A DNA stretch of 38,624 bases, taken from positions 1 through 38,624 of the forward strand of contig JAFZRT010000064.1 in the NCBI GenBank assembly GCA_017619735.1. The letters are read 5' to 3'. The notes under the pieces were generated by a model. The model worked only from the letters and a program-made list of their open reading frames with translations. It did not search any database and had not been told where the DNA came from. The position numbers were made by a program, and so were the translations under genes. Below are positions 1-8,393 of this stretch, one piece after another; within the stretch, counting starts at the first letter, position 1; the number at the start of each line of letters is the position of its first letter. The DNA is from Clostridia bacterium (GTDB lineage: Bacteria > Bacillota > Clostridia > Christensenellales > CAG-138).

Positions 1-109
1 CCGGATCGGCGTAAGCCGTGCGGAACGAGGAACCGATCCGGCACAGCCGGATCGGCGTAAGCCGTGCGGAACGAGGAACCGATCCGGCACAGCCGGATCG
101 GCGTAAGCC
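1..109. repeat. Tandem palindromic repeat, 46-bp unit, 2.4 copies
   Basis: Two identical 46-bp units (1-46 and 47-92) are followed by the first 17 bases of a third (93-109). Each full unit carries a 9-bp inverted repeat, CCGGATCGG and CCGATCCGG (1-9 with 33-41), so each can fold as a hairpin. The unit also contains GGCGTAAGCC, which is the exact reverse complement of the last bases of mreB (141-150). The array runs off the left edge, so its total length is unknown. Confidence 0.9.
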
Positions 110-110
110 T

Positions 111-135
111 AAAAACGTAACACCGTTACGTTTTT
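111..135 (-). terminator. Rho-independent terminator of mreB
   Basis: An 11-bp perfect stem (111-121 with 125-135) around a 3-base loop gives a U-run on the minus strand just past the mreB stop. An outer 10-bp stem (100-109 with 141-150) can form around it and includes the mreB stop codon, making a compound hairpin. Confidence 0.85.
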
Positions 136-143
136 TTAACGGC

Positions 144-1184
144 TTACGCCTCAAAATAATCCCCGCGCTTGTAATCGTAGATCGCGCTGATGGAGTACTT
201 CTCGATGTTGTCGAGCACCTTGCCCGTGCCGATCGCGACGCAGGAGATGGGATCCTCCGCGACGTAGCAGGGGACCTTGGTATGCTCCGCGACGAACTTA
301 TCCATGCCGTAGAGCAGCGCGCCGCCGCCCGTCAGGCAGATGCCGTTCTCCGCGATATCGCTCGCCAGTTCGGGCGGGGTCTTTTCGAAGAGGTTGCGGA
401 TGGTCTCGAGTATGTTCTGGAGCGGCTCCTCCAGAGCGTCTATCATCTCGTTCGAGCCGATGGTGATCGCCTGAGGCAGGCCGGAAATGAGGTTTCGGCC
501 CTTGACGTCGATGTAGAGCTGCTCCTTGCGCGGATACGCGGAGCCGATCCTTATCTTCATATCCTCAGCCGTGCGTTCGCCGATGAGGAGATTGTGTTTT
601 TTGCGCATGTAGCGGACGATCGCTTCGTCGAATTTGTCGCCGGCGACCTTTATGGATTCGGAAAGAACGCTGCCGCCGAGTGAGATTATCGCGACGTCGG
701 TGGTGCCGCCGCCGATATCGACGACCATGTTGCCTCGCGGCTGCGAGATGTCGATGCCCGCGCCTATGGCGGCCGCTATCGGCTCCTCGATAAGGTAGGT
801 GTGGCGCGCTCCGGCTTCCTCCGTAGCGTCGATGACGGAACGCTTTTCGACCTCCGTAACGCCGGAGGGAACGCAGACGACCACGCGGGGCTTAAAGAAT
901 ATCTTTGTGCCGACGACCTTCTTGAGGAAGTGGCGGAGCAGTCTTTCGGTAATGTCGAAGTTGGAGATGACGCCGTCGCGCAGGGGGCGGATGGCGATGA
1001 TGTTGCCGGGAGTACGGCCGAGCATGCGGCGGGCTTCCTCACCCACGGCATATATGTGACCGGTGATCTTTTCGACGGCGACAACGGAGGGCTCGCGAAG
1101 CACGATGCCCTTATTATGTACATATACAAGAACGCTGGAAGTACCCAGATCGATTCCTACGTCATTAAACTCAAAGAAACCCAT
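144..1184 (-). CDS. mreB: Rod shape-determining protein MreB/Mbl
   Basis: This is a 346-residue bacterial actin that forms membrane-bound filaments guiding side-wall peptidoglycan synthesis. The N-terminus has the actin phosphate-1 motif DLGTSSVLVY, followed by REPSVVA; the phosphate-2 motif DIGGGTTDVA and the adenosine motif LTGGGALLYG are also present. Length matches the family (about 335-350). The start has a GGAG ribosome binding site eight bases upstream. Firmicutes often carry several paralogues (MreB, Mbl, MreBH), and which one this is cannot be decided because no mreC or mreD lies alongside in the window. It is followed by a strong terminator, so it appears to be the end of its transcript. 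Confidence 0.95.
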   Translation of the reverse strand: MGFFEFNDVGIDLGTSSVLVYVHNKGIVLREPSVVAVEKITGHIYAVGEEARRMLGRTPGNIIAIRPLRDGVISNFDITERLLRHFLKKVVGTKIFFKPRVVVCVPSGVTEVEKRSVIDATEEAGARHTYLIEEPIAAAIGAGIDISQPRGNMVVDIGGGTTDVAIISLGGSVLSESIKVAGDKFDEAIVRYMRKKHNLLIGERTAEDMKIRIGSAYPRKEQLYIDVKGRNLISGLPQAITIGSNEMIDALEEPLQNILETIRNLFEKTPPELASDIAENGICLTGGGALLYGMDKFVAEHTKVPCYVAEDPISCVAIGTGKVLDNIEKYSISAIYDYKRGDYFEA

Positions 1185-1240
1185 TAGTGTTCTCCGTTCG
1201 GTAATTGTGGAAGGGCTTGCGCCGCATATCCATTCATATT

Positions 1241-1269
1241 ATTTTAACATCACATACTGTTTCGTTCAA
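1241..1269 (-). promoter_or_regulatory. Promoter of mreB
   Basis: On the minus strand TTGAAC and TAAAAT are separated by 17 bases, about 50 bases upstream of the mreB start. Spacing is ideal; the -35 box matches consensus at four of six positions. Confidence 0.55.
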
Positions 1270-1287
1270 TAGCAAAATCGAAAAAAA

Positions 1288-1317
1288 TTGCGAAATATTT
1301 TTTAACGCGCGTAATAT
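1288..1317 (+). promoter_or_regulatory. Probable promoter of the small membrane protein gene
   Basis: TTGCGA and TAATAT are separated by 18 bases on the plus strand, upstream of the gene at 1370. The surroundings are AT-rich compared with the genes. It is divergent from the mreB promoter. Confidence 0.4.
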
Positions 1318-1323
1318 ATAAAG

Positions 1324-1365
1324 GGCCTCCCGCATAGGTTTATCCCGAAGAACCGCAGGGAGGCC
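1324..1365 (+). promoter_or_regulatory. Leader hairpin covering the ribosome binding site
   Basis: GGCCTCCC (1324-1331) pairs perfectly with GGGAGGCC (1358-1365), and the second arm is the only Shine-Dalgarno sequence of the gene starting at 1370. The loop is 26 bases. As drawn, the mRNA would hide its own ribosome binding site, suggesting translational control or a need for an opening factor. Confidence 0.6.
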
Positions 1366-1369
1366 GTAT

Positions 1370-1576
1370 ATGCTGTTCGGAGTCGATTTCTGTCGAAGGC
1401 GCGCCCGCGTGAGGCGCCGTGCGATGAGCCCGCGCATGGGGGCGAGGGCATGCGTCTGCGCTTTGGCGGCGCTCATTTTCACGGGGCTTCTGCTCATCGC
1501 CCCGCAATGGCTGCTCGTGCTGCTCGTGCTCGTGCTGACCGGCGCGGTGTTCGCGCTGATATGTCTTGCGGACTGA
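1370..1576 (+). CDS. Small Arg-rich membrane protein, unknown function
   Basis: This 68-residue protein is not recognised. Residues 1-27 are strongly basic, with runs such as RRRARVRRRA, and residues about 30-65 are almost wholly hydrophobic, enough for one long or two short membrane helices. The N-terminal arginines predict the N-terminus stays in the cytosol. A GGGAGG ribosome binding site lies five bases upstream of the ATG, but it is paired in a hairpin. A good terminator follows directly. That the frame has its own promoter, ribosome site and terminator supports a real gene despite its small size. Confidence 0.6.
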   Translation: MLFGVDFCRRRARVRRRAMSPRMGARACVCALAALIFTGLLLIAPQWLLVLLVLVLTGAVFALICLAD

Positions 1577-1604
1577 AAAGGAAGGGGGATCGCCCCTTCC
1601 TTTT
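1576..1604 (+). terminator. Rho-independent terminator
   Basis: A 12-bp stem (1576-1587 with 1593-1604) and a 5-base loop end in a T-run. It ends the plus-strand gene at 1576 and has a short T-run in the other direction, so it may also stop the minus-strand gene ending at 1610. Confidence 0.85.
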
Positions 1605-1609
1605 TTGTT

Positions 1610-2506
1610 TCATCGTTCGCCCGTTATCCTCTTCGCAAGCGCGCGCGCCCTCTCGTAATAATACCGGAAAACGCCGTCTCGCTCGGCAGTCGGGTCATTG
1701 AAGTACCATTCAAGCATCTCGACGCATTCGTTCAGCTCGCCGAGCAGCAGATCCCGGTCGTAGCGCGCCCTGTCGGGCCTTGTTTCAAGGAGGCCGTACA
1801 CCGTATCGTGAAAGAGCTTCTTCTGCGCCTCCGTCATGTAAAACGGCGTGGAGCCGTCCTCGCAGCCGTGGGCGGTGAAGCGTATCACGTCAAGCGAATA
1901 GGGCATGAACCCGCCGAACTCCCAGTCGATTATCACAGCCCTTTCGCCGTCGAAAAGCACGTTGATCGGCAGCAGGTCGGAGTTGGAAAGCGTCAGCGGT
2001 ATCTCCAATTGGCGGTCGAGGAACACGCGGAACGCCGCCGCGAGCTCAGGCTCGTCCTTAAGGCTCGACGCGCGCCGCCGGAGTCGCTTTATGTACACAT
2101 CGTACCTCTCCCGCGGGAAGTCCCGCCCCGGGGGATATGTGTTCATTATCGCGGCAAGACTGCGCGCCGCGGCCGTCACGCCGCCGTCGGAGGCGGTCTT
2201 CAAATCCTCGCCCTCGGCGAACCGCGTAAGGACGTATCCGTCGGCGGCTCCCAAGAACTCCGGCGCGGGCAGGCCTTTAAGCAGGCGGTAATGCTCGATC
2301 TCCGCTGAATACGACTCGTCGTCCTCTGGCTTTTTTAGCACGAAAACGCCTCCGTCGGTCACTATCTTCCAAACGGAATAGAGCTTGGGTTCGCCCTCGA
2401 AATCGTCGCAGAAGCGGTAGGCGTCGAATAAGCTCACGCCAGCGATCTTCAGAAGGGGCCCCGCAAGCTCCGTTTTATCATCGTTCTTTTCGAGATAAAC
2501 TCCCAT
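1610..2506 (-). CDS. Aminoglycoside phosphotransferase/choline kinase-like protein
   Basis: This 298-residue protein has the catalytic core of the APH/choline-kinase fold: SNSDLLPINVLF around residues 174-185 matches the Brenner motif (D177 and N182 in place), and IIDWEFGG (D194) is the metal-binding motif. The usual histidine of HxD is replaced by asparagine-serine, so the substrate and even activity are uncertain. Lysines near residue 58 (VFVLKK) fit the ATP-binding lysine. The start is ATG at 2506, which overlaps the TAA of the aldo/keto reductase by one base (TAATG), implying translational coupling; a longer frame upstream would run through the neighbour gene. The substrate cannot be named. 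Confidence 0.8.
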   Translation of the reverse strand: MGVYLEKNDDKTELAGPLLKIAGVSLFDAYRFCDDFEGEPKLYSVWKIVTDGGVFVLKKPEDDESYSAEIEHYRLLKGLPAPEFLGAADGYVLTRFAEGEDLKTASDGGVTAAARSLAAIMNTYPPGRDFPRERYDVYIKRLRRRASSLKDEPELAAAFRVFLDRQLEIPLTLSNSDLLPINVLFDGERAVIIDWEFGGFMPYSLDVIRFTAHGCEDGSTPFYMTEAQKKLFHDTVYGLLETRPDRARYDRDLLLGELNECVEMLEWYFNDPTAERDGVFRYYYERARALAKRITGER

Positions 2507-3513
2507 TATTCGCCGAAGGCCTCGGCGGCCTTTTTGAGCATCGCCCTTATCGGCAGCTCGTACGGGCAGCGCTCCTCGCAGAGCCCGCATTCGATGCACT
2601 CGGACGCCTTAACGGGCAGTCCCGCGTAGCGGCCCCTCGCCCATTCCTCAAGGCCGTAGCGCTCGAGATAGCCCTCGAAAAGGAATACCGAGGGGATGTT
2701 GATGCCGACGGTGCAGGGCGCGCAGTAGCCGCACCTGCGGCAGAAATTGCCGGTGAGCGTGCTGCGGATGGAGGCGATGCGCTCCTCCTCGTCAGCGGTA
2801 AGGGGGGAGGAGTCGAGCGATGTGTTCTCCTCGACCTCGGAAGGCAGATACATGCCGGGTATCACGACCGTCACGCCGGGGTCGGTCAGCAGGTAACGTA
2901 TCGCCGCGCGGCCGTCCTCGATCGCGCCTCCCGCAAGGGGCTTCATGGCGACGAACGCCTTGCCCGCCTCGCGGCATCTTTCGACGAGCTCCTTTCCCTG
3001 CGTCTCGACAATGTTGTAGGGGAACATTATCGATTCGACGAAATCGAGCCCGAGCGCGCGCTCGAACACCGCCGCCGAATGCGCGGTGAGGCCGATGTGG
3101 CCTATCCTGCCCGCCTCCTTCGCCTCGATAAGCGCTTCCAATGCGCCGCCCGGAGCAAGTATCGTATCGAGCTTGGCGGGGGAGGGGTTGTGGATCTGAT
3201 AGAGGTCGATATAGTCCGTGCGCAGGTTCCTGAGGCTCGTTTCGATATCCTTCGCCATGGCCTCCCTGTCAGCCGCCATGCTCTTCGTTGCGAGGACGAG
3301 CTTGTCCCTCACGCCGAGCTTTTCTATGGCATAGCCGATGTATTCCTCGCTGACGGTGTAGCCGCGGGCGGTGTCGATATAGGTGACGCCGCACTCGATG
3401 AGCTTTTCGAACAGCTCCGCGGTGCCCTCCGCGTCGATGCGCTGTATGGGGATCCCGCCGAAGCCCACGCGGGAGACCGTGAGGCCGGTATTTCCAAAGG
3501 GTATGTATTCCAT
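2506..3513 (-). CDS. Aldo/keto reductase with C-terminal ferredoxin domain
   Basis: This 335-residue protein couples an NAD(P)H-dependent aldo/keto reductase barrel to a two-cluster ferredoxin tail. The catalytic tetrad is visible as D47, Y52, K77 and H108 (IDTARGY, ATKS, YQIHN). The C-terminal third has two cysteine clusters, CRRCGYCAPC and CIECGLCEERCP, typical of two [4Fe-4S] centres. Such fusions are common in anaerobic clostridia and probably use ferredoxin-linked electrons, substrate unknown. AAGGAGG precedes the ATG by five bases. It is the first gene of a two-gene unit with the kinase-like gene downstream. Confidence 0.92.
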   Translation of the reverse strand: MEYIPFGNTGLTVSRVGFGGIPIQRIDAEGTAELFEKLIECGVTYIDTARGYTVSEEYIGYAIEKLGVRDKLVLATKSMAADREAMAKDIETSLRNLRTDYIDLYQIHNPSPAKLDTILAPGGALEALIEAKEAGRIGHIGLTAHSAAVFERALGLDFVESIMFPYNIVETQGKELVERCREAGKAFVAMKPLAGGAIEDGRAAIRYLLTDPGVTVVIPGMYLPSEVEENTSLDSSPLTADEEERIASIRSTLTGNFCRRCGYCAPCTVGINIPSVFLFEGYLERYGLEEWARGRYAGLPVKASECIECGLCEERCPYELPIRAMLKKAAEAFGE

Positions 3514-3542
3514 AGCTTCCTCCTTGATGCGTCGTTTTCTCT

Positions 3543-3571
3543 ATTATAACAGCCGGCTTTCGGCTTTACAA
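3543..3571 (-). promoter_or_regulatory. Promoter of the aldo/keto reductase unit
   Basis: TTGTAA, 17 bases, TATAAT on the minus strand. The -35 box lies inside the last codons of the upstream cysteine desulfidase gene, so the downstream pair can be transcribed separately. Confidence 0.6.
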
Positions 3572-4812
3572 CTCATTATGTCCAGAATATCCTTCTCCAC
3601 CGGGAGCATGCCGCGGGCGATGCGGCCCATATTCCGCATCGTCTCCTCGGGAGTAAGTCCGAGTATGCCGTGCACGCTCTCTGCGCCGACGCCTTCGAGA
3701 GCCATTTCACACGCCGCTTCAGCCATCCTGACGCCTATTAAGGCCTTTATGGAGCAACCCGTATTGCCTCCGTGACAGATCATGCCCGTTACGGAAGCCG
3801 CCATTGAGTTCAGCGCGAATGAGAGCCTTTCATAAAGCCTGTCCTCCGCATAAAGGTAGGTAAGGCCCAGCGCCGCTCCGGTGCCGCCCGCAAGAACGCA
3901 ACCGCATGCCGTGGAGAGAAGCCCCGACAGCTCCTTTATGTACATAGTCACAAGACAGGAGAGCAGCATTGCCCGTCTTGTCCTGTCCGGATCGGCCTTG
4001 GTCTCATCACAGACGGATGAGGCGTAGACAGGCATTATGCACAGTATGCCGTGACTTCCGGAGCCGGTGATCGCCATTGCGGGCGCCTTTGCACCGCGCA
4101 CACGCGCCTCGATAGCTCCGCAGGTCAATAGCTCGGCATTGGGCTCTCCGGGGGCATAGCGCGACAGGGTGAGAGGAATGAGCCCGCGGCGTTTTCCTTC
4201 TTCAAAAAGGGCTATGTCCATTTTTACCGCCTCGTCAAGAAACTCAAGCCCTTCCGCGGTCTCTGCGCATTCTATGAGGTCGGCGAACGTGACGGATGAA
4301 ACCATGAACGGCTCGCCGTCCGCTTTTGTATCACAGGGGCTCATCTGCTCAATACCGTTTACCCTGAGCGACGTCAGCCTGTCGTGCTTTCCCTTGATCA
4401 CGGCGACGGCCTCTCCGCACTCGGTCGCGACGCGCGCTTCTATGAACACGTCGGGAGATATGGAGTACAGCTCGGCAGCGGCATTGCCTTCGGATACGAG
4501 CTTTTCAGCCTCCGCGGCATCGGTCTTAGTTACCCCGTCAAGGCAGGTGAGCTTCTTTTCGGGGTCGCCGCAGACAGCGCCCAAAGCCGCCGCCAGAGCG
4601 CAGCCCATGCCGTCCGTGCCCGGCACGGCGCAGGTAAAGGAGTTCTTGTAAATGCAGGAGTTGAGCCGCGCCTTCACGGCGGTCACTCTCCCGCCAAGGG
4701 CCCGCGCCGCGCATGCGGAGGCGTAGGCGATGGCGCAGGGCTCCGTCACGCCGAGCGAGGGCGTAAGATCGTTTTTTACTGCGTCTATCAGCTTTTTCGA
4801 GAGTTCGTTCAT
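3544..4812 (-). CDS. cyuA: L-cysteine desulfidase family protein (CyuA/YhaM, UPF0597)
   Basis: This 422-residue protein belongs to the iron-sulfur L-cysteine desulfidase family, which breaks cysteine into pyruvate, sulfide and ammonia without pyridoxal phosphate. Family signatures are GVTEPCAIA near residue 21-29 (C26), TACGCVLAGGTGAA and CHGGNTGCSIKALIG, which supply the conserved cluster cysteines. The ATG at 4812 overlaps the mfd stop as ATGA and has GGAGGAG upstream, so the two are translationally coupled; an ATG eight codons earlier lacks such a site. Its partner transporter CyuP is not nearby. Expected to act in the cytosol, in cysteine catabolism or detoxification. Confidence 0.88.
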   Translation of the reverse strand: MNELSKKLIDAVKNDLTPSLGVTEPCAIAYASACAARALGGRVTAVKARLNSCIYKNSFTCAVPGTDGMGCALAAALGAVCGDPEKKLTCLDGVTKTDAAEAEKLVSEGNAAAELYSISPDVFIEARVATECGEAVAVIKGKHDRLTSLRVNGIEQMSPCDTKADGEPFMVSSVTFADLIECAETAEGLEFLDEAVKMDIALFEEGKRRGLIPLTLSRYAPGEPNAELLTCGAIEARVRGAKAPAMAITGSGSHGILCIMPVYASSVCDETKADPDRTRRAMLLSCLVTMYIKELSGLLSTACGCVLAGGTGAALGLTYLYAEDRLYERLSFALNSMAASVTGMICHGGNTGCSIKALIGVRMAEAACEMALEGVGAESVHGILGLTPEETMRNMGRIARGMLPVEKDILDIMSCKAESRLL

Positions 4813-7800
4813 ACGGTCTCCTCCGTGTTGATGCATTTCATAAGATCGTCCACTGCCTCCTTAGCCGCAAGGAACATATCCTCCGGGGACTTCTTGCGCT
4901 GCCTTATCTGCAGCACAGTCGCGCTGCGCTCCCCGCTGCCCGATTTCACGGTCTTCGTCATCACCTGCGCCCCGGGGAGCCGGCTGACGACCTCGAAGAA
5001 CCTTTCGGGCGATATCGCCGCTTCTGGAGCGAATACGAGCTTCGCCTCCTCCTGCTTTACGGTGACGGAGGAGAGGCCGAGGTCCTCCGCGCGGGACTTC
5101 AAAAGCGAGATATCGAGCAGCGTCTGCACGGAGCGCGGTATGTCGCCGTAGCGGTCGATAAGCTCATCCTGCACGTCGCGCATGGATTCGAGGTCGCAGA
5201 TCGCGGCTATGCGCTTGTACATGGCGATGCGCCCCTGCTCCCGCGGGATGTATTTGGGCGGGATGTGCGCGTCGAGCGGTATCTCCATGACCGTGTCGAC
5301 CTCCGGCTTTACGGGCTCGTTCCGTGCTTCCTTGACCGCGTCGTTTATCAGCTTGCAGTACAGCTCGTACCCGACCTGTGCCATGTGGCCGGACTGCTCC
5401 GCGCCGAGTATGTCGCCCGCGCCGCGTATCTCCAGATCCCGCATGGCGATCCGGAAGCCCGCGCCGAACTGCGTGAACTCCTTTATCGCGGTGAGGCGCT
5501 TTTCGGCGACATCGGTCAGCACCTTGTTACGGCGGAAGGTCAGGTAGGCGTAGCCGAGGCGCGCGCCCCTTCCCACGCGGCCGCGCAGCTGATAGAGCTG
5601 AGCGAGCCCGAGCTGATCCGCGTCATAGACTATTATCGTGTTGACGTTTGAGATGTCCAGCCCGTTCTCGATTATGGTCGAGCAGACGAGCACGTCGTAT
5701 TCGCCCTTCAGGAACTCCATCATGGTATTTTCGAGCTTCCTTTCGGACATCTGCCCGTGGGCGTGGGCGATGCGCGCCTCGGGCACGAGCTCGCGCAGGG
5801 ACGCGGTGAAAAGATCCATCGTCTTCACCGTGTTGTAGAGGAAGTAGACCTGCCCGCCGCGGGCGATCTCCTTCAGTATCGCCTCGCGTATCATCGGCTC
5901 GCTGTATTCGCACACCATCGTCTGCACGGGGTAGCGGGCCTCCGGCGGGGTCTCTATCACGCTCATGTCGCGTATGCCGGAAAGGCTCATGTGCAGCGTG
6001 CGCGGTATGGGCGTCGCGGAAAGGGTCAGCACGTCGACCGACCGTTTAAGCTCCTTTATCTGCTCCTTGTGGTTGACGCCGAAGCGCTGCTCCTCGTCGA
6101 TAATGAGCAGGCCCAGGTCGCGGAACCGCACAGATTTTGAAAGCAGGCTGTGCGTGCCTATTATGACGTCGATCTCGCCCTTTTTAAGGCGCTCCCTGAC
6201 TACCTCCTGCTCGTGCGGGGTGCGGAAGCGGGAGAGCAGCTCCACGTTTACCGGGAAGCCCGCAAAGCGGGACGTGAAGGTGTTGTAATGCTGCTGAGCG
6301 AGTATCGTCGTCGGCACGAGCACCGCGCACTGGCGGCCGTCCATGGCGCACTTGAACGCCGCGCGAAGCGCGACCTCCGTCTTGCCGTAGCCCACGTCGC
6401 CGCAGAGCAGACGGTCCATTATCCTGTCGGACTCCATGTCCGCCTTGACCTCCCTGATGCTCGTCAGCTGGTCCGCCGTCTCCGTATGCGGGAAGCTCGC
6501 TTCGAGCTTCGCCTGCCACGGGGTGTCGGAGGAGAAGGCGTAGCCCTTTATGCGGCTCCTCTCGCCGTAGAGCGCCACGAGGTCGAACGCGAGCTTTTTC
6601 GCGCTCTCGCGGGTCTTGGCGACGGTGCGCTGCCATTCGCCGGAGCCGAGGCGCGACAGCTTCGCCTTCGATTCGTCGCCGCCTATGTATTTCTGCACCC
6701 TGTCGAGCTGATCCGTGGGTATGTACAGCTTGTCGCCCGCAAGGTAGACCAATTCGATGTAATCGCGCGTCTTTTTATCGACGGTGAGGGACTTTACCCC
6801 CGTGAACCGTCCTATGCCGTGCGCCTCGTGCACGACGAGGTCGCCGACCTCCAGCTCGGAGAATGCGAGCTGCGCGCGCTTCTTCTGCGCCTTCCGCTCG
6901 ACCCTCTGCTCCGTGCCGTAGATCTCGTATTCGGAGACCGCCGCGAGCTTCACCTCCGGGTATTCGAACCCGCGGGGGATGGTCTCGCCGATTATGAGCG
7001 CCTCCCCGGGCACTGGCGCGCGCGTGAGCTCCGGCAGGAGGGGCAGGTCGAGGCCCAGATCCTTAAGCGAATCGGAGAGCCGCTCCGCATGCTTTCCCGC
7101 AAAGAGCAGCACCGCTTCGCCCTTCCTGCGCCAGCTTATGATATCGTCGCGCAAAAGCTCGCCCCGGCCCATGTACCGCGGCGCGGGCCGCGTCTCGAAC
7201 CGCACGAGGCCGCGGGTCTTTATTAAGCCGTAGCTCCTCGTCAGCGAGAACAGCATCGCCGTCCTCGGCGTGTCGAGGCCCTCGATCGTGTCGAGCGCGG
7301 AATGCACGAGGCCGGCCTGCAGCTCGTGCCCCATGCCGTCCTTCAGCACGGAGGCCAGCCCCTCCAAAAAGCCCTCGTAAACGAGCTTCGCGCTCTCCTC
7401 CGTGCGGGAGGGCTCGTCGATGAGTATCAGCGTCCCGTCGGGAAGATAGTCCCGCAGCATCCTTTCCTCGCGGCAGAACACGGGCAGCAGCATCAGCGCG
7501 TTGTCGGGTGTGCCCCCCTCGCGCAGTATCTCCGTCTCCTCGGTGTAGCCGGGCCTGCCGCGCAGCGCCGCTATGCCGCGCCGCCGCAGCTCCGTGTTGA
7601 GGGGCAGCTCCGTCGCCGGAGGTATCTCGACAACGGAAACGTTCTCCGTCGATCGCTGGGAAACGGGATCGAACTCGCGCAGGGTGTCTATCTCGTCGTC
7701 GAAAAACTCTATTCTGTACGGGTTCTCCGCCGTCAGCGGGTACACGTCGATATAGCCGCCGCGCAGAGTCGCCTGCCCGGGGCCCTCGCAGATGTCCTCC

Positions 7801-8294
7801 CGGACGTAGCCCGCCGAGAGCAGCTTCTTCAAAAGCGCCTCCGGCTCTATGCGCGCGCCGATCCTCACCGTGTGCACCGCGGACAGGATCAGCTCCGGCG
7901 GGGCCATGCGCTGCATGAGCGCCTCTATCGAGGTCACGATGAGCGTCTGTTTGCCCGATATGAGCCGCATGACGCATTTCAGCCGCTGTGCGGTCACGGC
8001 GGGGGATTCAGTGTAATGCCTGACAGTCAGCGGCAGCTCCCGCGCGGGGAAGAGCAGCGCGTCGGGTACGTAGTGGAGGAAGTCCTCGTGCGCCTTAACC
8101 GCCGCCAATGCGCTCGGAGCGACGAACAGCAGGCTCGAGCCCGTGTCGCGGTAAAGCCCGGCCGCCGCGTGTATGCGGTGCGCCTCGCCCAGGCCGAACA
8201 CGCTCAGGGCGCCCTCGCCGTTTGCAAGGGAGTCCTTCAGGCGCAGGTATTCGCCCATCCCGCTCAGTATGTCGAGTATCCTTCCGTTTGTCAT
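4809..8294 (-). CDS. mfd: Transcription-repair coupling factor Mfd
   Basis: This 1161-residue ATPase removes stalled RNA polymerase at DNA lesions and recruits UvrA. In order: a UvrB-like N-terminal region, the CarD-like RNA-polymerase interaction domain around 477-550 (VGDLVVHEAHGIGRF), the RecG-like motor with Walker A GDVGYGKT at 632-639, the DEEQ box at 733-736, motif III SATPIPRTLHM and the GRVGRG motif, and the C-terminal TRCF domain. Length is normal. The ATG at 8294 has GGGAGAG upstream; 21 extra codons upstream have no ribosome site. It sits between the S41 protease and the cysteine desulfidase, an arrangement without obvious functional link. Confidence 0.97.
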   Translation of the reverse strand: MTNGRILDILSGMGEYLRLKDSLANGEGALSVFGLGEAHRIHAAAGLYRDTGSSLLFVAPSALAAVKAHEDFLHYVPDALLFPARELPLTVRHYTESPAVTAQRLKCVMRLISGKQTLIVTSIEALMQRMAPPELILSAVHTVRIGARIEPEALLKKLLSAGYVREDICEGPGQATLRGGYIDVYPLTAENPYRIEFFDDEIDTLREFDPVSQRSTENVSVVEIPPATELPLNTELRRRGIAALRGRPGYTEETEILREGGTPDNALMLLPVFCREERMLRDYLPDGTLILIDEPSRTEESAKLVYEGFLEGLASVLKDGMGHELQAGLVHSALDTIEGLDTPRTAMLFSLTRSYGLIKTRGLVRFETRPAPRYMGRGELLRDDIISWRRKGEAVLLFAGKHAERLSDSLKDLGLDLPLLPELTRAPVPGEALIIGETIPRGFEYPEVKLAAVSEYEIYGTEQRVERKAQKKRAQLAFSELEVGDLVVHEAHGIGRFTGVKSLTVDKKTRDYIELVYLAGDKLYIPTDQLDRVQKYIGGDESKAKLSRLGSGEWQRTVAKTRESAKKLAFDLVALYGERSRIKGYAFSSDTPWQAKLEASFPHTETADQLTSIREVKADMESDRIMDRLLCGDVGYGKTEVALRAAFKCAMDGRQCAVLVPTTILAQQHYNTFTSRFAGFPVNVELLSRFRTPHEQEVVRERLKKGEIDVIIGTHSLLSKSVRFRDLGLLIIDEEQRFGVNHKEQIKELKRSVDVLTLSATPIPRTLHMSLSGIRDMSVIETPPEARYPVQTMVCEYSEPMIREAILKEIARGGQVYFLYNTVKTMDLFTASLRELVPEARIAHAHGQMSERKLENTMMEFLKGEYDVLVCSTIIENGLDISNVNTIIVYDADQLGLAQLYQLRGRVGRGARLGYAYLTFRRNKVLTDVAEKRLTAIKEFTQFGAGFRIAMRDLEIRGAGDILGAEQSGHMAQVGYELYCKLINDAVKEARNEPVKPEVDTVMEIPLDAHIPPKYIPREQGRIAMYKRIAAICDLESMRDVQDELIDRYGDIPRSVQTLLDISLLKSRAEDLGLSSVTVKQEEAKLVFAPEAAISPERFFEVVSRLPGAQVMTKTVKSGSGERSATVLQIRQRKKSPEDMFLAAKEAVDDLMKCINTEETV

Positions 8295-8314
8295 GCTCTC
8301 TCCCGTTTTTTTAT

Positions 8315-8373
8315 ACGCCGCAATGCCCGTGCCGTGCCCCGCAGGGGGGTGAGGCATGGGCTGTATGCGCCGT
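8315..8373 (-). other. Long imperfect inverted repeat in the mfd leader
   Basis: The 99-base gap between the S41 protease gene and mfd is mostly one long imperfect hairpin: 8315-8333 pairs with 8353-8373, with a C/G-rich inner stem. No U-run follows on the minus strand, so it is not an obvious terminator. It could be an mRNA-processing or partial-termination element. Confidence 0.45.
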
Positions 8374-8393
8374 TATTACCGTCAGACGTCGGT

